Of a DNA stretch of 8,206 nucleotides, positions 7,091-8,206 are shown in pieces. Under the pieces are notes generated by a model. It was not told where the DNA came from, made no database searches, and saw nothing but the letters and a program-made list of their open reading frames with translations. Source of the DNA: Planctomycetota bacterium. GTDB lineage: Bacteria; Planctomycetota; Planctomycetia; Pirellulales; Lacipirellulaceae. The number at the start of each line of letters is the position of its first letter. The first letter of the stretch is position 1. Where the stretch lies: assembly GCA_029259975.1 (NCBI GenBank), contig JAJDEE010000413.1, forward strand, positions 1-8,206. The letters are read 5' to 3'. The position numbers were made by a program, and so were the translations under genes.

Positions 7091-7208
7091 GTGAAATCGG
7101 CTTGATTCCCTACGTTTGAGAGCTGATAATTTCGCTGTGTGGATGGAGGCAATCGTTGATGCACTTGGTTTTCAAAACCTTGTCGTCACAATCTCCGTTA
7201 GAGACGTG

Positions 7209-7494
7209 ATGAGTAGACGCCGCGAAAAACGCCGCATAGCTGACGGTGGACTGCCACCCGGTGCAGTCGTTGCTGGCATGTCGCAACAAGATCACGCCAG
7301 CCCTTATGGATCGGAAAAGAAGTTTTATGTCGGCATCCACTTCCAATGCAAAGACTGTGAGGTAGACGACATGTGGACTGGAACACAAAAAAATGGTTCT
7401 ACAATGCTGTCCATACCGAGTCCGATTCAACGGTCAGCGAGATTTGCATCGCAGTTAAATGGACGACGCAGAAAAAACGGAACAAGATGGATAA
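7209..7494 (+). pseudogene. Frameshifted zinc-ribbon protein remnant
   Basis: From ATG 7209 the frame reads a basic start (MSRRREKRR), then LPPGAV, SQQ, and KFYVGIHFQCKDC followed by MWTGTQ. This matches, from memory, small proteins with a probable zinc-ribbon domain (LPPGA..., SQQ..., F.C.DCG.EE.WTA.QQKWWYE, ending in RC.ACRR). At a run of seven A's (7387-7393) the frame breaks: the original frame continues as unrelated sequence to 7655, while the frame two bases on reads KWFYNAVHTESDSTVSEIC, the expected continuation. Restoring two bases gives the family spacing between the Trp and the aromatic triplet. The second Cys-x-x-Cys is also damaged (C-I-A-V). The shifted frame then runs without homology to 7642, past the stop of the convergent gene, so the original stop seems lost. 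An ATG at 7116 is in frame, but the family begins near 7209. It may be a decayed gene, or the frameshift may be a sequencing error. Function of the family is unknown to me. Confidence 0.6.
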
Positions 7495-7514
7495 TGTTTG
7501 TTCCGGCCATCAAA

Positions 7515-8206
7515 TTAACGCGCCGAAGCATCTCCAGATCGCGTCGCTGGCAACACCCCATTCCGCTCGCCCTTTCGATCTGCTGCCAACTCGGCAGCCA
7601 AAAATTCCGCCAGCGCCGCGCATGTCGGGCAGCTCCAGATGACCATCGGTGGTAGCTGCAGCTCGAGTTGCTGATCAAGCTCTAGACTGATTTCCATGGC
7701 CGTTAGCGAGTCGATTCCCAGCTCGGCAAAGGGGGTTTCTGCTTGCATCACCTCGGGGTTCAAATCCGCGCGGACGGTTAGCCAATTAATCAACCAGGTT
7801 TCGATCCCGGCTTGCAATTGCTGAGGACTCGCTTGGGAAATTTCTGAAAGGAAGTTGGGCGTCGGTACCGTCGCTGAGCCACTCGCAGCAGGCTTGGCAG
7901 ACCACTGGGCTACGACTTTTAGCTCGCCGGCCAAATACTGCTCGCGGCAACGGTGCCGCTGAACTTTGCCGCTGGAAGTGATCGGCAGACTCACCGGCTT
8001 GATCAGCACGATTGCCTGCGGATCGAGTTCGTGCTCTTCAACAACCCCCGTGCGCACGGCGCGGATCACCGCGTCAAAATCGGCTTTACGATGCTCCCGC
8101 TCGATTTGGTGTACCACAACTAACTTTTCATCACGCGCAGACTCGATCGCAAACGCAGCACCCAATCCGACCGCCACATGCGCTTCGGTCGCTGTCCGTT
8201 CGATGT
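7515..8206 (-). CDS. Fatty-acyl-AMP ligase with C-terminal acyl carrier domain, N-terminus beyond window edge
   Basis: The frame is open from the right edge to TAA at 7515-7517, giving about 230 residues of the C-terminus; the start is outside. The first part is the C-terminal subdomain of an acyl-adenylating enzyme: GLGAAFAIE, EKLVVVHQIER, a helix ending VVEEHELDPQAIVLIK, and SLPITSSGKVQRHRCREQYL (catalytic-type Lys codon at 7965-7967). This wording is typical of fatty-acyl-AMP ligases rather than acyl-CoA ligases. A Pro/Ser/Ala linker leads to an acyl carrier domain with the phosphopantetheine site GIDSLTAMEISLEL (Ser codon 7707-7709) and an end helix (CAALAEFLAAEL). The protein stops soon after, so the carrier is its last domain. 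Known role: these enzymes activate a fatty acid as acyl-adenylate and pass it to a carrier domain, feeding lipopeptide, polyketide or special lipid synthesis. Partner genes would lie to the right. Confidence 0.87.
   Translation of the reverse strand, partial: IERTATEAHVAVGLGAAFAIESARDEKLVVVHQIEREHRKADFDAVIRAVRTGVVEEHELDPQAIVLIKPVSLPITSSGKVQRHRCREQYLAGELKVVAQWSAKPAASGSATVPTPNFLSEISQASPQQLQAGIETWLINWLTVRADLNPEVMQAETPFAELGIDSLTAMEISLELDQQLELQLPPMVIWSCPTCAALAEFLAAELAADRKGERNGVLPATRSGDASAR

Noticed and set aside
7116..7655. A single 179-residue plus-strand protein
   Set aside because: Only residues from about 7209 to the A-run resemble a known family. The part after the A-run is Arg/Ser-rich out-of-frame sequence overlapping the ligase-carrier gene on the other strand.
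1..8206. CRISPR arrays, insertion sequences, tRNA or rRNA genes
   Set aside because: No regularly spaced repeats, transposase-like reading frame, or recognisable tRNA/rRNA segments were seen on either strand.

Overview
This 8.2 kb window looks like a chromosomal segment of a planctomycete, probably of the Pirellulales type. That is an inference from gene content: a GAF-domain membrane-fusion protein beside a second adaptor and a PqqD-like/M50 membrane protease, a long TolC-like lipoprotein, and a degenerate small zinc-ribbon protein. I recall these families as typical of planctomycetes, and no database search was possible.

Left two-thirds (1-6375): an export-like locus arranged divergently. 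On the minus strand three tightly packed genes run leftwards: a tandem-GAF, single-pass HlyD-type adaptor (1973-3988), a short secreted adaptor with a signal peptide (1085-1963), and an intramembrane zinc metalloprotease of the M50/site-2-protease type with a PqqD-like N-terminal region, cut by the left edge (1-1088). The last two overlap by 4 bp (ATGA). On the plus strand, across a 209-bp gap, lies a 725-residue outer-membrane efflux (TolC/OEP) lipoprotein (4198-6375). Together they supply an outer-membrane channel, two periplasmic adaptors and an inner-membrane protease-like protein. No ABC, RND or MFS pump is visible, so the energising component is either outside the window or unconventional.

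Middle (6392-7090): a minus-strand type II toxin-antitoxin pair of ParD/ParE type. The genes overlap by 4 bp (GTGA). The antitoxin has a clear Shine-Dalgarno sequence and a sigma70-like promoter. An 11-bp perfect palindrome covers the -35 box and two 7-bp direct repeats flank it, a plausible autoregulatory operator.

Right end (7209-8206): a plus-strand remnant of a small zinc-ribbon protein, broken at a run of seven A's and lacking one expected zinc-binding cysteine. It converges on the 3' end of a minus-strand gene for a fatty-acyl-AMP ligase fused to an acyl carrier domain, which continues past the right edge. The toxin-antitoxin pair and the decayed gene between two unrelated functional blocks suggest a junction where accessory DNA has been gained and lost.
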